Positions 1 to 8,320 of a stretch of DNA of 64,000 bases are shown here, one piece after another. The position numbers and the translations under genes are program-made. Source of the DNA: Mycolicibacterium austroafricanum. GTDB taxonomy: Bacteria; Actinomycetota; Actinomycetes; Mycobacteriales; Mycobacteriaceae. The notes beneath the pieces are model-generated. The model was not told the DNA's origin and made no database searches. It saw nothing but the letters and a program-made list of their open reading frames with translations. The first letter of the stretch is position 1. The number at the start of each line of letters is the position of its first letter. The stretch lies in contig NZ_CACSIP010000004.1 in assembly GCF_902705885.1 (NCBI RefSeq), positions 62,607-126,606 of the forward strand. The letters are read 5' to 3'.

Positions 1-1
1 C

Positions 2-1159
2 CTGGCCGGTTCCGCGGTACTGATCGTCGCGGGACTGCCATTCCTGGGGATCACCTGGGGCTTTCCCGACGATCGGGTGCTGCCGCAGTCGGCGTCGGCC
101 CACCAGGTCGGTGATCGTATTCGCGAGGGCTTCACCGACGACTCGGCGACCGCGGTGACCATCGTGATACCGGATGCCGCGGGCGTGGCCCCACTGGAGA
201 TCGAGCAGTACGCCGCGCGGTTGTCGACCGTGGTCGATGTCGGCGCGGTCAGCGCCCCCACCGGGAGTTTCGTCGACGGGACCAAGATCGGCGCACCGGT
301 GGCTGCCGCAGGGAATGCCGACGGCAGCGCCTTCCTGACTGTGACCAGTGAGGCGCCGCTGTTCTCGGCGGCATCGGAGGCTCAGCTGGACCGTCTGCAC
401 GAGGTCGCCACGCCCGGCGGTCGCCTCGTCGAGTTCACCGGCATGGCGCAGGTCAACCGCGACAGCGTCGCGGCGATCACATCTCGGGTGCCGGTGGTGC
501 TGGCTGTGATCGCCCTGGTCACCTTCGCGCTGCTTTTCCTGCTCACCGGCAGCCTCCTGTTGCCGTTCAAAGCGCTTGTAATGAACGTGCTTTCGCTGAC
601 CGCAGCCTTCGGCGCGTTGGTGTGGATCTTTCAGGAGGGCCACCTCGGCGCCTTCGGGACGACACCCACCGGCACGTTGGTCGCCACGATGCCCATTCTG
701 TTGTTCTGCATCGCGTTCGGTCTGTCGATGGACTACGAGGTCTTCCTGATCGCCAGGATTCGGGAGTACTGGCTGGCAAGCGGGCGCACCCTGGCCGACA
801 ACCACGAGAGCGTGGCGCTAGGCCTGGCGCACACCGGGCGGGTCATCACGGCGGCCGCTCTGGTCATGTCCATCTCCTTCGCCGCTCTGATCGCCTCACA
901 GGTGTCGTTCATGCGGATGTTCGGGGTGGGTCTGACGCTGGCGATCCTGGTCGACGCCACCCTGGTCCGGCTGGTGCTGGTGCCGGCCTTCATGCGAGTC
1001 ATGGGGCGCTGGAACTGGTGGGCACCGGAACCGCTGGCCCGCCTGCACCGCAGGATCGCGATCAGCGAGTTGGTGCCGCGCGCCAAAGTCGCAGCTCACG
1101 GCCCTGGCGAAAACTTTCCTGCTCGTCAACCCAACCAAAGCCCACCCGGCGCCGAATGA
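2..1159 (+). CDS. MMPL-family (RND) transporter, C-terminal half, 5' end outside window
   Basis: The reading frame is open from base 2, so the N-terminal half lies upstream; 385 residues are visible. They show an extracytoplasmic loop followed by a block of membrane segments. The sequence GLSMDYEVFLIARI carries the Asp-Tyr pair typical of the MmpL/RND proton-relay helix, and a later helix contains ILVDATLVR. MmpL proteins export lipids or other hydrophobic molecules across the mycobacterial inner membrane using the proton gradient. crtE starts about 145 bases downstream on the same strand, so carotenoid or isoprenoid export is possible but is inference from position only. The family call is firm; the substrate is unknown. 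Confidence 0.93.
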   Translation: MAGSAVLIVAGLPFLGITWGFPDDRVLPQSASAHQVGDRIREGFTDDSATAVTIVIPDAAGVAPLEIEQYAARLSTVVDVGAVSAPTGSFVDGTKIGAPVAAAGNADGSAFLTVTSEAPLFSAASEAQLDRLHEVATPGGRLVEFTGMAQVNRDSVAAITSRVPVVLAVIALVTFALLFLLTGSLLLPFKALVMNVLSLTAAFGALVWIFQEGHLGAFGTTPTGTLVATMPILLFCIAFGLSMDYEVFLIARIREYWLASGRTLADNHESVALGLAHTGRVITAAALVMSISFAALIASQVSFMRMFGVGLTLAILVDATLVRLVLVPAFMRVMGRWNWWAPEPLARLHRRIAISELVPRAKVAAHGPGENFPARQPNQSPPGAE

Positions 1160-1303
1160 CCTACGGGCCCCGGGTCCGCAATGCTGCGGACACGGGGTGA
1201 CCGACAAGAAGCCGGACTGAGTGTGATTGGGGAACGCTGAGTTGCCGAACGTGCGAGATCAACATCGTCGAGGTGTCTGCCCGGGCTCGTGCGGGAGGGC
1301 GCG

Positions 1304-2446
1304 GTGTTGAGCGGCGGTGAGGGCGGGACCCGTGCGCTGGTCCCGTCGCACCGGCACATCCGCGGACGCCGTGGGCGAATCGGTACACCGGTACCGATTC
1401 GCTGGCGCGATGACATTCGTGGCGCCGTGCGCTCACACCTCGGTGAGTTCGTGGCCGGACAGTGCCGCGACGACCTCGGTGCGGCCAAGGTCGACGTGGC
1501 GGGCGAGATCCTGTCGGGATTCGTCGACGGCGGCAAGTACGTGAGGTCGACGTTCATGTACCTGGGCTGGATGTGTGGCGCGCAGGAGGACGATGCGGCG
1601 CTGCGCGCGTCGGCCAGCCTGGAACTCTTCCACGCGTTCGCGCTGATGCAGGACGACGTCATGGACGAATCGACCCTGCGACGGGGGCGGCCCGCCGCCC
1701 ACGTGATGTTCAGCCGGTGGCACCGTGACCGAGCGTTGACGGGGGCCTCGGCCCGGTTCGGTGAGTCGGCTGCGGTGCTGCTCGGTGACCTGTGCCTGGT
1801 GTGGGCGGGCAAGATGCTGCGTGAGAGCGGTATCGGCGCCGATGCCCTCGCGCGGGTGTGGCCCCGATACGACGACATGCGCATCGAACTCGCCATCGGC
1901 CAGTTCGCCGACCTGGTCAACGATGCGCACGCCTTCCCGACACTCGACGAGGTCCTCGACGTGCTGCGGCGAAAGTCGGGAAACTACACGGTGCGTCGGC
2001 CCCTGGAGATCGGCAGCGCGATGTCCGGTTGCCCGCCCGAGGTCGTCGACGCGCTCGGCGGCTACGGCGCGGCCATCGGTGAGGCCTTCCAACTGCGGGA
2101 TGACATGCTCGGTGTGTTCGGGTCGCCCACCCTCACCGGCAAGTCGGTGGGCACCGACCTGGCGGCGCAGAAGGCGACCAGCGTCGTCGTCGCCGCCCAT
2201 CAGCTGGCCGACGCGGGACTCCGGGGGCAACTCGCCGAGCTGATGAGTGCTCGGGAACTGAGCGTTGCGGACACCGAACGATGGCGAACGTTGATCACCG
2301 CCAGCGGCGCGGTGCAGTGGATCGAACAGGTCATCGACGAGCGTCTGACCCACGCGCTGGACTGCCTCGGCTCTGTCCAGATTCCCGAAAAGACCCGTGC
2401 GGCACTCGAAGACATGGCCGTCCTGTGCACCGAAAGGGCTGCGTGA
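1304..2446 (+). CDS. crtE: Geranylgeranyl diphosphate synthase (polyprenyl synthetase)
   Basis: Cytosolic prenyltransferase that condenses isopentenyl diphosphate with allylic diphosphates to make GGPP, the C20 precursor of carotenoids. The first aspartate-rich motif is DDVMD at about residues 117-121, followed by the RRGRPAAH segment. The second is DDMLG at about 266-270, followed by GKSVGTDL. A GTG at 1304 was chosen because GGGAGG lies five bases upstream; an in-frame GTG at 1289 would add five residues. Its stop codon overlaps the crtI start by one base, so it is the first gene of a crtE-crtI-crtB operon. The product chain length (C20) is inferred from that operon. Confidence 0.93.
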   Translation: MLSGGEGGTRALVPSHRHIRGRRGRIGTPVPIRWRDDIRGAVRSHLGEFVAGQCRDDLGAAKVDVAGEILSGFVDGGKYVRSTFMYLGWMCGAQEDDAALRASASLELFHAFALMQDDVMDESTLRRGRPAAHVMFSRWHRDRALTGASARFGESAAVLLGDLCLVWAGKMLRESGIGADALARVWPRYDDMRIELAIGQFADLVNDAHAFPTLDEVLDVLRRKSGNYTVRRPLEIGSAMSGCPPEVVDALGGYGAAIGEAFQLRDDMLGVFGSPTLTGKSVGTDLAAQKATSVVVAAHQLADAGLRGQLAELMSARELSVADTERWRTLITASGAVQWIEQVIDERLTHALDCLGSVQIPEKTRAALEDMAVLCTERAA

Positions 2447-3954
2447 TGCGTAGTTTCGAGGGTAGAACCGATCGAGTTGTTGTTGTCGGCGCCGGATTGT
2501 CCGGCTTGTCCGCGGCGCTCTACCTGGCCGGGCGAGGGCGCGATGTCACCGTCGTCGAACGCGACGCGGTTCCCGGTGGCCGAGTGGGGCGCGCCGACAT
2601 CTCCGGTTACCGCCTGGACACCGGTCCCACGGTGCTGACGATGCCGGACATCATCGACGACGCGATGGCCGCCGTCGGTGAATCACTGACCGACCGTCTC
2701 GAGCTGCTGCCGGTACATCCGGCCTACCAGGCGATGTTCGCCGACGGGAACACGCTGGCAGTGCACACCGATCCGGACGCGATGTTCGCCGAGGTCACCC
2801 GATTCTCCGGGCCTCGGGAAGCAGACGCCTACATGCGGCTGCGTGCCTGGTTGACCGAGTTGTACCGCACCGAGTTCGACGGGTTCATAGCCGCCAACTT
2901 CGACTCACCGCTGTCGCTGGTGACCCCGCAGTTGGCCCGGCTGGCCGCACTGGGCGGATTCCGGCGCTGGGAGAAGGTGATTCGTCGATTCCTGACCGAC
3001 GAACGACTGCAACGAGTCTTCACCTTCCAGGCGTTGTACGCGGGCGTGCCACCACAGGGTGCCCTGGCGGTGTACGCCGTGATCGCCTACATGGACACCA
3101 TCGCCGGGGTGTACTTTCCCCGTGGCGGAATGCGTGCGCTGCCGGACGCGATGGCGGCCGCTGCGGCCGATGCGGGGGTCGAATTCGTCTACGATTCATC
3201 AGTTTCCGAGCTGGAATGGAGTGGATCACGGGTCAGTGGGGTGCGCACCACCTCGGGCCACCGCGTGCCGGCCGACGCTGTTGTGCTCACCACCGAACTG
3301 CCCGACACCTATCGGCTGCTGGGTCGTACGCCGCGCCGGCTGCTCAAACTGCGACCGGCTCCGTCGGCGGTCGTGGCCCACGTCGGTTGTCGTGCGGCCG
3401 ACGACCGAGTCGGCCACCACAGCATCATCTTCGGCGACGCGTGGCATCAGACGTTCCGAGACATCATCGACGACGGCCGCGTGATGGGGGATCCGTCGCT
3501 GCTGGTGACGCGACCCACGGCCAGCGATCCGAGCCTCGCGCCGCCGGGTCGCGATCTGCTCTATGTGCTGGCTCCTGCGCCGAACACCGAGGTGGGACAG
3601 GTGGATTGGGACACCACCGAGACGGCGTACGTCGACGAGATGTTGGGAACGGTGACCGCTCGACTGCCCGAACTCGGCGACGACGTCGAGTTGCTGCGCG
3701 TGGTGACACCGGCCGACTGGGGCAGACAGGGCATGGCCGCCGGTACTCCCTTCGCGTTGGCGCACACCTTCGCCCAGACCGGGCCGTTCCGTCCGGCGAA
3801 CACCGTTCGCGGTGTCGACAACGTGGTGTTGGCCGGCTCGTCGACCGTGCCGGGGGTGGGAGTGCCCACCGCGATTCTGTCCGGGCGGCTGGCAGCCGAC
3901 CGGATCACCGGGGTAGCAACACGTCGTCCGGAACGCGAGGTGTATCAACGATGA
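2446..3954 (+). CDS. crtI: Phytoene desaturase
   Basis: FAD-dependent desaturase of 502 residues, a usual length for CrtI, that converts colourless phytoene into lycopene. The N-terminus has the dinucleotide-binding motif GAGLSGL at about residues 15-21, followed by the acidic end of strand 2 (VVERD) and PGGRVGRADISGYRLDTGPT, typical of CrtI. The C-terminal FAD segment reads VVLAGSSTVPGVGVPTAILSG. The ATG at 2446 shares its A with the crtE stop codon. The 3' end overlaps crtB by four bases (ATGA). Confidence is high from both sequence and operon order. Confidence 0.95.
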   Translation: MRSFEGRTDRVVVVGAGLSGLSAALYLAGRGRDVTVVERDAVPGGRVGRADISGYRLDTGPTVLTMPDIIDDAMAAVGESLTDRLELLPVHPAYQAMFADGNTLAVHTDPDAMFAEVTRFSGPREADAYMRLRAWLTELYRTEFDGFIAANFDSPLSLVTPQLARLAALGGFRRWEKVIRRFLTDERLQRVFTFQALYAGVPPQGALAVYAVIAYMDTIAGVYFPRGGMRALPDAMAAAAADAGVEFVYDSSVSELEWSGSRVSGVRTTSGHRVPADAVVLTTELPDTYRLLGRTPRRLLKLRPAPSAVVAHVGCRAADDRVGHHSIIFGDAWHQTFRDIIDDGRVMGDPSLLVTRPTASDPSLAPPGRDLLYVLAPAPNTEVGQVDWDTTETAYVDEMLGTVTARLPELGDDVELLRVVTPADWGRQGMAAGTPFALAHTFAQTGPFRPANTVRGVDNVVLAGSSTVPGVGVPTAILSGRLAADRITGVATRRPEREVYQR

Positions 3955-4901
3955 TCGGATCCGAGCTCGATGCGGCCGGTGTGCGGGACCCCGCACTGCG
4001 CGAGGCGTTCCGACGATGCCGGGAGATCAACGCCCGGCACGGCAAGACGTTCTTTCTGGCCACCCGGCTGCTGGCGCCTCGCCAACGACCGGCAGTGCAT
4101 GCGCTCTACGGGTTCGCCCGGCGCGCCGACGACATCCTCGACGACTTCGACGGTCGGGGCAGCGAGGCGCGTGCCGACGAACTCCAGTCACTGTCCACCC
4201 GGCTGTTCAACGCGCTGGTCCAGAACCAACCGTGTGACGACGACCCGACCCTGACTGCGGTGGTGTACACCGCACGCAAGTACGACATCGGCTGGGGCCT
4301 GTTCGACGATTTCCTGGCGGCGATGCGGATGGACCTGACCGTCACCGACTATCCGGATCGTGCTGCGCTGGAGCGCTACATGTACGGGTCCGCGGAGGTG
4401 ATCGGGCTCCAGCTGCTGCCCGTACTCGGCACCTGCGTGCCGCGGGAGGACGCGGCCCCGCACGCGGCGGCGCTCGGAAAGGCCTTCCAGCTGACCAACT
4501 TCATCAGGGACGTCGACGAGGATCTGCGGCGGGGCAGGGTCTACCTGCCCGCCGACGAGCTCGCGGCGCACGGCGTCGACCGGGACCTGCTGAACTGGTG
4601 CCAGGACAATGGGCGCACCGAGGCCCGGGTGCGGCGGGCCCTGATGGAGCAGCACGCCGCGGCGCGGAAGGTGTATTCCGAGGCCGAGCCGGGTGTCGGC
4701 ATGCTGGCCCCGGCGTCACGGCCGTGTGTGGCTGCGGCGTTGACGCTGTACTCGGGGATCCTCGAGCGCATCGAGGAGATGGACTTCCAGATCTTCGGTC
4801 AACGGGCCACGGTCGGCAACACCCGGCGACTCACCGTCGCCGCCGGCGGCCTCGTCCGGTCCTGGAGTGCCCGATTGCGCCACGGGCGCGGACAGCCTTA
4901 G
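3951..4901 (+). CDS. crtB: Phytoene synthase
   Basis: A 316-residue squalene/phytoene synthase that condenses two GGPP molecules into phytoene. The two substrate-Mg aspartate motifs are visible: DDILDDFD from about residue 60 and RDVDEDLRRGRVYLP with its first Asp at about 187. The ATG overlaps the crtI stop (ATGA), consistent with translational coupling. The 3' end overlaps the convergent idi gene by four bases, leaving no space for a separate terminator. No lycopene cyclase gene (crtYc/crtYd) follows, unlike many mycobacterial carotenoid clusters. Confidence 0.95.
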   Translation: MIGSELDAAGVRDPALREAFRRCREINARHGKTFFLATRLLAPRQRPAVHALYGFARRADDILDDFDGRGSEARADELQSLSTRLFNALVQNQPCDDDPTLTAVVYTARKYDIGWGLFDDFLAAMRMDLTVTDYPDRAALERYMYGSAEVIGLQLLPVLGTCVPREDAAPHAAALGKAFQLTNFIRDVDEDLRRGRVYLPADELAAHGVDRDLLNWCQDNGRTEARVRRALMEQHAAARKVYSEAEPGVGMLAPASRPCVAAALTLYSGILERIEEMDFQIFGQRATVGNTRRLTVAAGGLVRSWSARLRHGRGQP

Positions 4902-5443
4902 TTCCGCGGGACGACACCTGCGTCATCGAGCAGCGGGACCTGTTCGACCGCCCAGGGGCTCAGTGCCCACGGCAACCGCGCAGCCATACACAATTCGTCC
5001 CAGGGCACCCATGCGGAGTCCATGATCTCATCCGGGTCGGCGATCACCGGGCCGACTGTGCGGGCACAGAACACCGGGCAGATCTCGTTCTCCGCGATGC
5101 CGCTGGCATCACGGGCCTGATAGCGGAAATCCGGCAGCACGCAGTGCAATCGCGCGATTTCGACACCCAGTTCCTGGCGGGCCCGGCGCACGACGGCGTC
5201 GTTCATCGCCTCCTCGGGGCCCGGGTGGCCGCAGAACGAGTTGGTCCAGATCCCCGGGAACGCGCGCTTGTGCAGTGCCCTGCGGGTCAGTAGCACCCTG
5301 CCGGTGTCGTCGAACAGATAGCAGGAAAACGCCAGGTGCAGCGGCGTAGCGCGGTGGTGGACCTCCGACTTCGACGCTGTTCCGATGCTGCGGCCGGCAT
5401 CGTCGAGCAGGACGACGAGCTCCTGACCATCTACCGAGTTCAT
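4898..5443 (-). CDS. idi: Isopentenyl-diphosphate delta-isomerase, type I
   Basis: Nudix-fold isomerase that interconverts IPP and DMAPP, supplying the starter unit for CrtE. The catalytic Cys is in TNSFCGHP (about residue 71) and the catalytic Glu in ENEICPVF (about 120). The Nudix-like region EEAMNDAVVRRARQELG lies between them. An ATG at 5443 was chosen with GGTGG upstream; an in-frame GTG at 5452 would add three residues. It is convergent with crtB, overlapping by four bases, so it has its own promoter in the 5444-5661 gap shared with the divergent stress-protein gene. Confidence 0.93.
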   Translation of the reverse strand: MNSVDGQELVVLLDDAGRSIGTASKSEVHHRATPLHLAFSCYLFDDTGRVLLTRRALHKRAFPGIWTNSFCGHPGPEEAMNDAVVRRARQELGVEIARLHCVLPDFRYQARDASGIAENEICPVFCARTVGPVIADPDEIMDSAWVPWDELCMAARLPWALSPWAVEQVPLLDDAGVVPRN

Positions 5444-5546
5444 GGACACCACCGTGAGAGCGCTCGAAGGGACAGGACGGCATTTCGATCAATGCTATTG
5501 AACGATTCGTTGCAGGCCCCGGCGAGGATTGGACGGATCCGTCGGA

Positions 5547-5560
5547 GGGACTTTCGTCCC
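5547..5560. promoter_or_regulatory. DosR (dormancy regulator)-like box
   Basis: The 14-base inverted repeat GGGACTTTCGTCCC has perfect five-base arms and matches the core of the mycobacterial DosR box (GGGAC-N4-GTCCC). It lies about 100 bases before a tandem-domain universal stress protein, a gene class often in the DosR regulon of M. tuberculosis. Function here is inferred. Confidence 0.7.
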
Positions 5561-5661
5561 ACGGCAGCGTGGACCCTCGCCTCCTGTGCCCCGGCGCCGT
5601 CCGGCGATAGCGTCGAGGTATCGGCGGCATCGCCGCGCCGCTCACGTGAGGAGACACACCG

Positions 5662-6549
5662 ATGTCCACCCAATCAGCACCTCTCGGCATCATCGTCGGC
5701 GCCGACGGCTCGGCGGGCTCGCGAGTGGCCATCGACTGGGCCGCGCGCGACGCGGCACTGCGGGGCGTCCCGCTCACGCTGGTGCACGTGCTGCCCGGGG
5801 AGGCTGTTCAAGCATGGATCCAGGTTCCCCTGCCGTCGGAGTTTGTAGCGGACGAACAGAGGGCGGCGCGGGAGATCCTCGCCGACGCGGTCGCCGTCGT
5901 CGAGGCCGCCACCGCCGGTGGGCAATCGGTCCGCGTCGACCAGAAGATCGTCAACGGTCAGGCCATTCGGACGTTGGCGGACCTCACCAAGGATGCCGAG
6001 ATGATCGTCGTCGGCAGTCGCGGACTGGGGAAGTGGGAACGCCGGCTGCTCGGATCGGTCAGCACCGGGTTGGTGCAGCACGCGCACTGCCCTGTCGCGG
6101 TGATCCACGACGCGGACCCGCTGATACCACATCCTGACCGGGCGCCGGTGGTCGTCGGCATCGACGGCTCGCCGGCCTCCGAGCATGCCACCGCGATCGC
6201 GTTCGACGAGGCATCGCGACGGGGTGTCGACCTGGTCGCGGTACACACGTGGAGCGACGCCGGATATGAACTGCCCGGCGTCGGCTGGAGTGAGATCCAG
6301 CCCGAGGAGGAGATGGTGCTGGCCGAGCGGCTGGCCGGTTGGCAGGAGCGCTATCCCGACGTCACCGTGCGTCGTGTGGTGCATCGTGACCGGCCCGGGC
6401 ACCGGCTCCTGGAGGAAGCCGGCCAGGCCCAGCTGCTCGTCGTGGGCAGCCACGGCCGGGGCGGTTTCGCCGGAATGCTTCTCGGTTCGGTGGGTTCACA
6501 GGTGGTGCAATCGGCACGGGTACCGGTGATCGTGGCGCGACGGAAATGA
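5662..6549 (+). CDS. Universal stress protein, tandem UspA domains
   Basis: Cytosolic 295-residue protein with two UspA domains, about residues 7-150 and 160-293. Each domain carries the ATP-binding pattern G-x2-G-x9-G-(S/T). The first is at residues 118-132 (GSRGLGKWERRLLGS); the second is GSHGRGGFAGMLLGS near 270-285. Each domain starts with the Asp-containing strand (VGADGS, VGIDGS). This layout matches the ATP-binding USPs Rv2623 and Rv2005c. The start ATG follows GAGGAG. A DosR-like box about 100 bases upstream suggests induction by hypoxia or nitric oxide. The next gene overlaps by four bases (ATGA), so the two are probably co-transcribed. Confidence 0.94.
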   Translation: MSTQSAPLGIIVGADGSAGSRVAIDWAARDAALRGVPLTLVHVLPGEAVQAWIQVPLPSEFVADEQRAAREILADAVAVVEAATAGGQSVRVDQKIVNGQAIRTLADLTKDAEMIVVGSRGLGKWERRLLGSVSTGLVQHAHCPVAVIHDADPLIPHPDRAPVVVGIDGSPASEHATAIAFDEASRRGVDLVAVHTWSDAGYELPGVGWSEIQPEEEMVLAERLAGWQERYPDVTVRRVVHRDRPGHRLLEEAGQAQLLVVGSHGRGGFAGMLLGSVGSQVVQSARVPVIVARRK

Positions 6550-7190
6550 CTGCGAGGGGTCGTCTTGCCGGCGCGATGGCGTTGCTGGGCTTGGTCATCG
6601 GCTATCGCACCCGCGTGCGGCCGTGGATGTACTTCTGGGGGGCGTCGCGGGGGGAGATGGCCCAGGGGCTTCCCGGCGACGAGCTGGTCGACACCGACGG
6701 ACCACGCACCACCCGTGCGGTCTCGGTCGACGCCGGTCCGGAGGCGATCTGGCCCTGGCTGGCGCAGATCGGCGAGAACCGTGGTGGGTTCTACAGCTAC
6801 AGCTTTCTCGAACGCGCGGTGGGCGCAGACATCCACAACGCCAACGTCATCCATCCGGAGTGGCAGGACGTCCAGGTCGGCGACACTGTATGGCTGGCTC
6901 GCCGCGGCGGCGACAGGGGGAGACAGGTGGTCGCCGCCGCGGTGCCGAAATCCCACCTGGTGCTGATGTCGCCCGACGACTACGAGCGGGTGCAGCGCGG
7001 TGACAAAGCTTCGGGCAGTTGGTCTTTCCACCTCCGGCCCGAGGGCCGACGGACCCGGTTGCTGGCCCGCGGCAACGGTGGTTACGGGGGCAACCCGATC
7101 TACGACATCGCGCACTTCGTGATGGAGCGGAAGATGCTGCTCGGGATCCGCCACCGCGCGGAGCAGGAGGCCTCGGGTGAGGCGAGTTAG
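6546..7190 (+). CDS. SRPBCC-family protein of unknown function
   Basis: 214 residues. The N-terminus has a short hydrophobic stretch (GAMALLGLVIG), then a START/SRPBCC-type hydrophobic-cavity domain beginning around AVSVDAGPEAIWPWLAQIG, with the actinobacterial signature GGFYSYSFLER. Such proteins bind hydrophobic ligands; the ligand is not known. Overlap with the stress-protein gene (ATGA) suggests the same, possibly DosR-controlled, transcript. The 3' end overlaps the convergent acyl-CoA dehydrogenase gene by four bases. Confidence 0.8.
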   Translation: MTARGRLAGAMALLGLVIGYRTRVRPWMYFWGASRGEMAQGLPGDELVDTDGPRTTRAVSVDAGPEAIWPWLAQIGENRGGFYSYSFLERAVGADIHNANVIHPEWQDVQVGDTVWLARRGGDRGRQVVAAAVPKSHLVLMSPDDYERVQRGDKASGSWSFHLRPEGRRTRLLARGNGGYGGNPIYDIAHFVMERKMLLGIRHRAEQEASGEAS

Positions 7191-8320
7191 CCGGCAGTGA
7201 GTTGCGCGTAGCGGGTGATGTGGTGGTCGGTCGAGCCGAATTCGAACTGCAGCGCCGTGAGCCGCTTGAAATAGTGGCCGATCGCCAGTTCCTCGGTCAT
7301 CCCCATGCCGCCGTGCAGTTGCACGGCCTGCTGCCCGACGAACTGTGCGGCTCGCCCGACCGTTGCCTTCGCCGCCGAAACAGCCCGCGCCCGTGAGGCA
7401 TCGTCCGCCTCCAGGTTGAGGATGGCCAGATGCACCGCCGCCGCGGCCTGTTCGACCTCCATGTACATGTCCACCATGCGGTGCTGGAGTACCTGAAAGC
7501 TGCCGATGGGCTGGCCGAACTGCTGGCGCTGCTTGCAGTACTCGACGGTGTCGGCCAGCACCTTGCGCATGCACCCGACCGCTTCGGCGCAGATCGCGGC
7601 GGCCCCCTGGTCGCGGGCCTGTGAGAGGGACGGCCATGCGCCGCCCTGCTCACCGAGGAGTGCGGCGGCGGGAAGTCGCAGACCGTCCAGCAGGATGTCG
7701 GATGCCCGGCGGTCATCGATGGTGCGGTAGTGGTGCAGTTCGATACCCGGCGCGGCGGCGCCGAGGTCCACCGCTAACAGCGAGATGCCGTCGGCGTCGC
7801 AGCGCCGCCCGGACGTGCGGGCGGTCACCAGCACATGGCTGGCCAACGGGGTACCGGCCGAGACGATCTTCGTGCCGTGCAGCACCCACTGGTCACCGTC
7901 GCGCTCGGCGGTCGTCGACACGTCCTGCCAGTACTCACCCGAAGTCGGCTCGGTGGCGGCCAGAGTGACGATCGAGTCCCCGGCAACAACACCGTCCAAC
8001 AGGTCGGTGGCCCCGGCGCGGCGCAACAGCCCGGCCGCCACGACGGCGGTGTCGACGTAGGGTTCGATCACCAGGGCGTGCCCGAGCGCTTCGGCGATCA
8101 GCATCATCTCCACCGGGCCGCCGCCGATGCCGCCGTGCTCCTCGGGCAGGGTCGCGCCCAGGATGCCGAGCTCGTCGGCGAATGCCCGCCAGATGTCGGG
8201 CTGCCAGCCCTTGCCCGTCTTCGCTGCGGACCTGCTCTTCTCCAGGTCATAGCGGGTCGCGAGGAACTTGCTCAGGCCGCCGCGCAGCAGTTCCTGTTCG
8301 TCGCTGAGTTTGAAGTCCAC
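7187..8320 (-). CDS. Acyl-CoA dehydrogenase (FadE-type), second of a pair
   Basis: 377-residue flavoprotein of the acyl-CoA dehydrogenase superfamily. The N-terminal helical domain begins MDFKLSDEQELLRGGLSKFL. The middle beta domain is near LAATEPTSGEYWQDVSTTAE, and the C-terminal domain ends with QLHGGMGMTEELAIGHYFKR. The usual C-terminal catalytic Glu motif (YEGTSEIQ) is replaced by EFGSTDHHITRY. It lies immediately downstream of another fadE with no gap, the arrangement of heteromeric (ChsE-type) steroid acyl-CoA dehydrogenases such as FadE26-27 and FadE28-29. Partnership is inferred; the substrate is unknown. Confidence 0.88.
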   Translation of the reverse strand: MDFKLSDEQELLRGGLSKFLATRYDLEKSRSAAKTGKGWQPDIWRAFADELGILGATLPEEHGGIGGGPVEMMLIAEALGHALVIEPYVDTAVVAAGLLRRAGATDLLDGVVAGDSIVTLAATEPTSGEYWQDVSTTAERDGDQWVLHGTKIVSAGTPLASHVLVTARTSGRRCDADGISLLAVDLGAAAPGIELHHYRTIDDRRASDILLDGLRLPAAALLGEQGGAWPSLSQARDQGAAAICAEAVGCMRKVLADTVEYCKQRQQFGQPIGSFQVLQHRMVDMYMEVEQAAAAVHLAILNLEADDASRARAVSAAKATVGRAAQFVGQQAVQLHGGMGMTEELAIGHYFKRLTALQFEFGSTDHHITRYAQLTAG

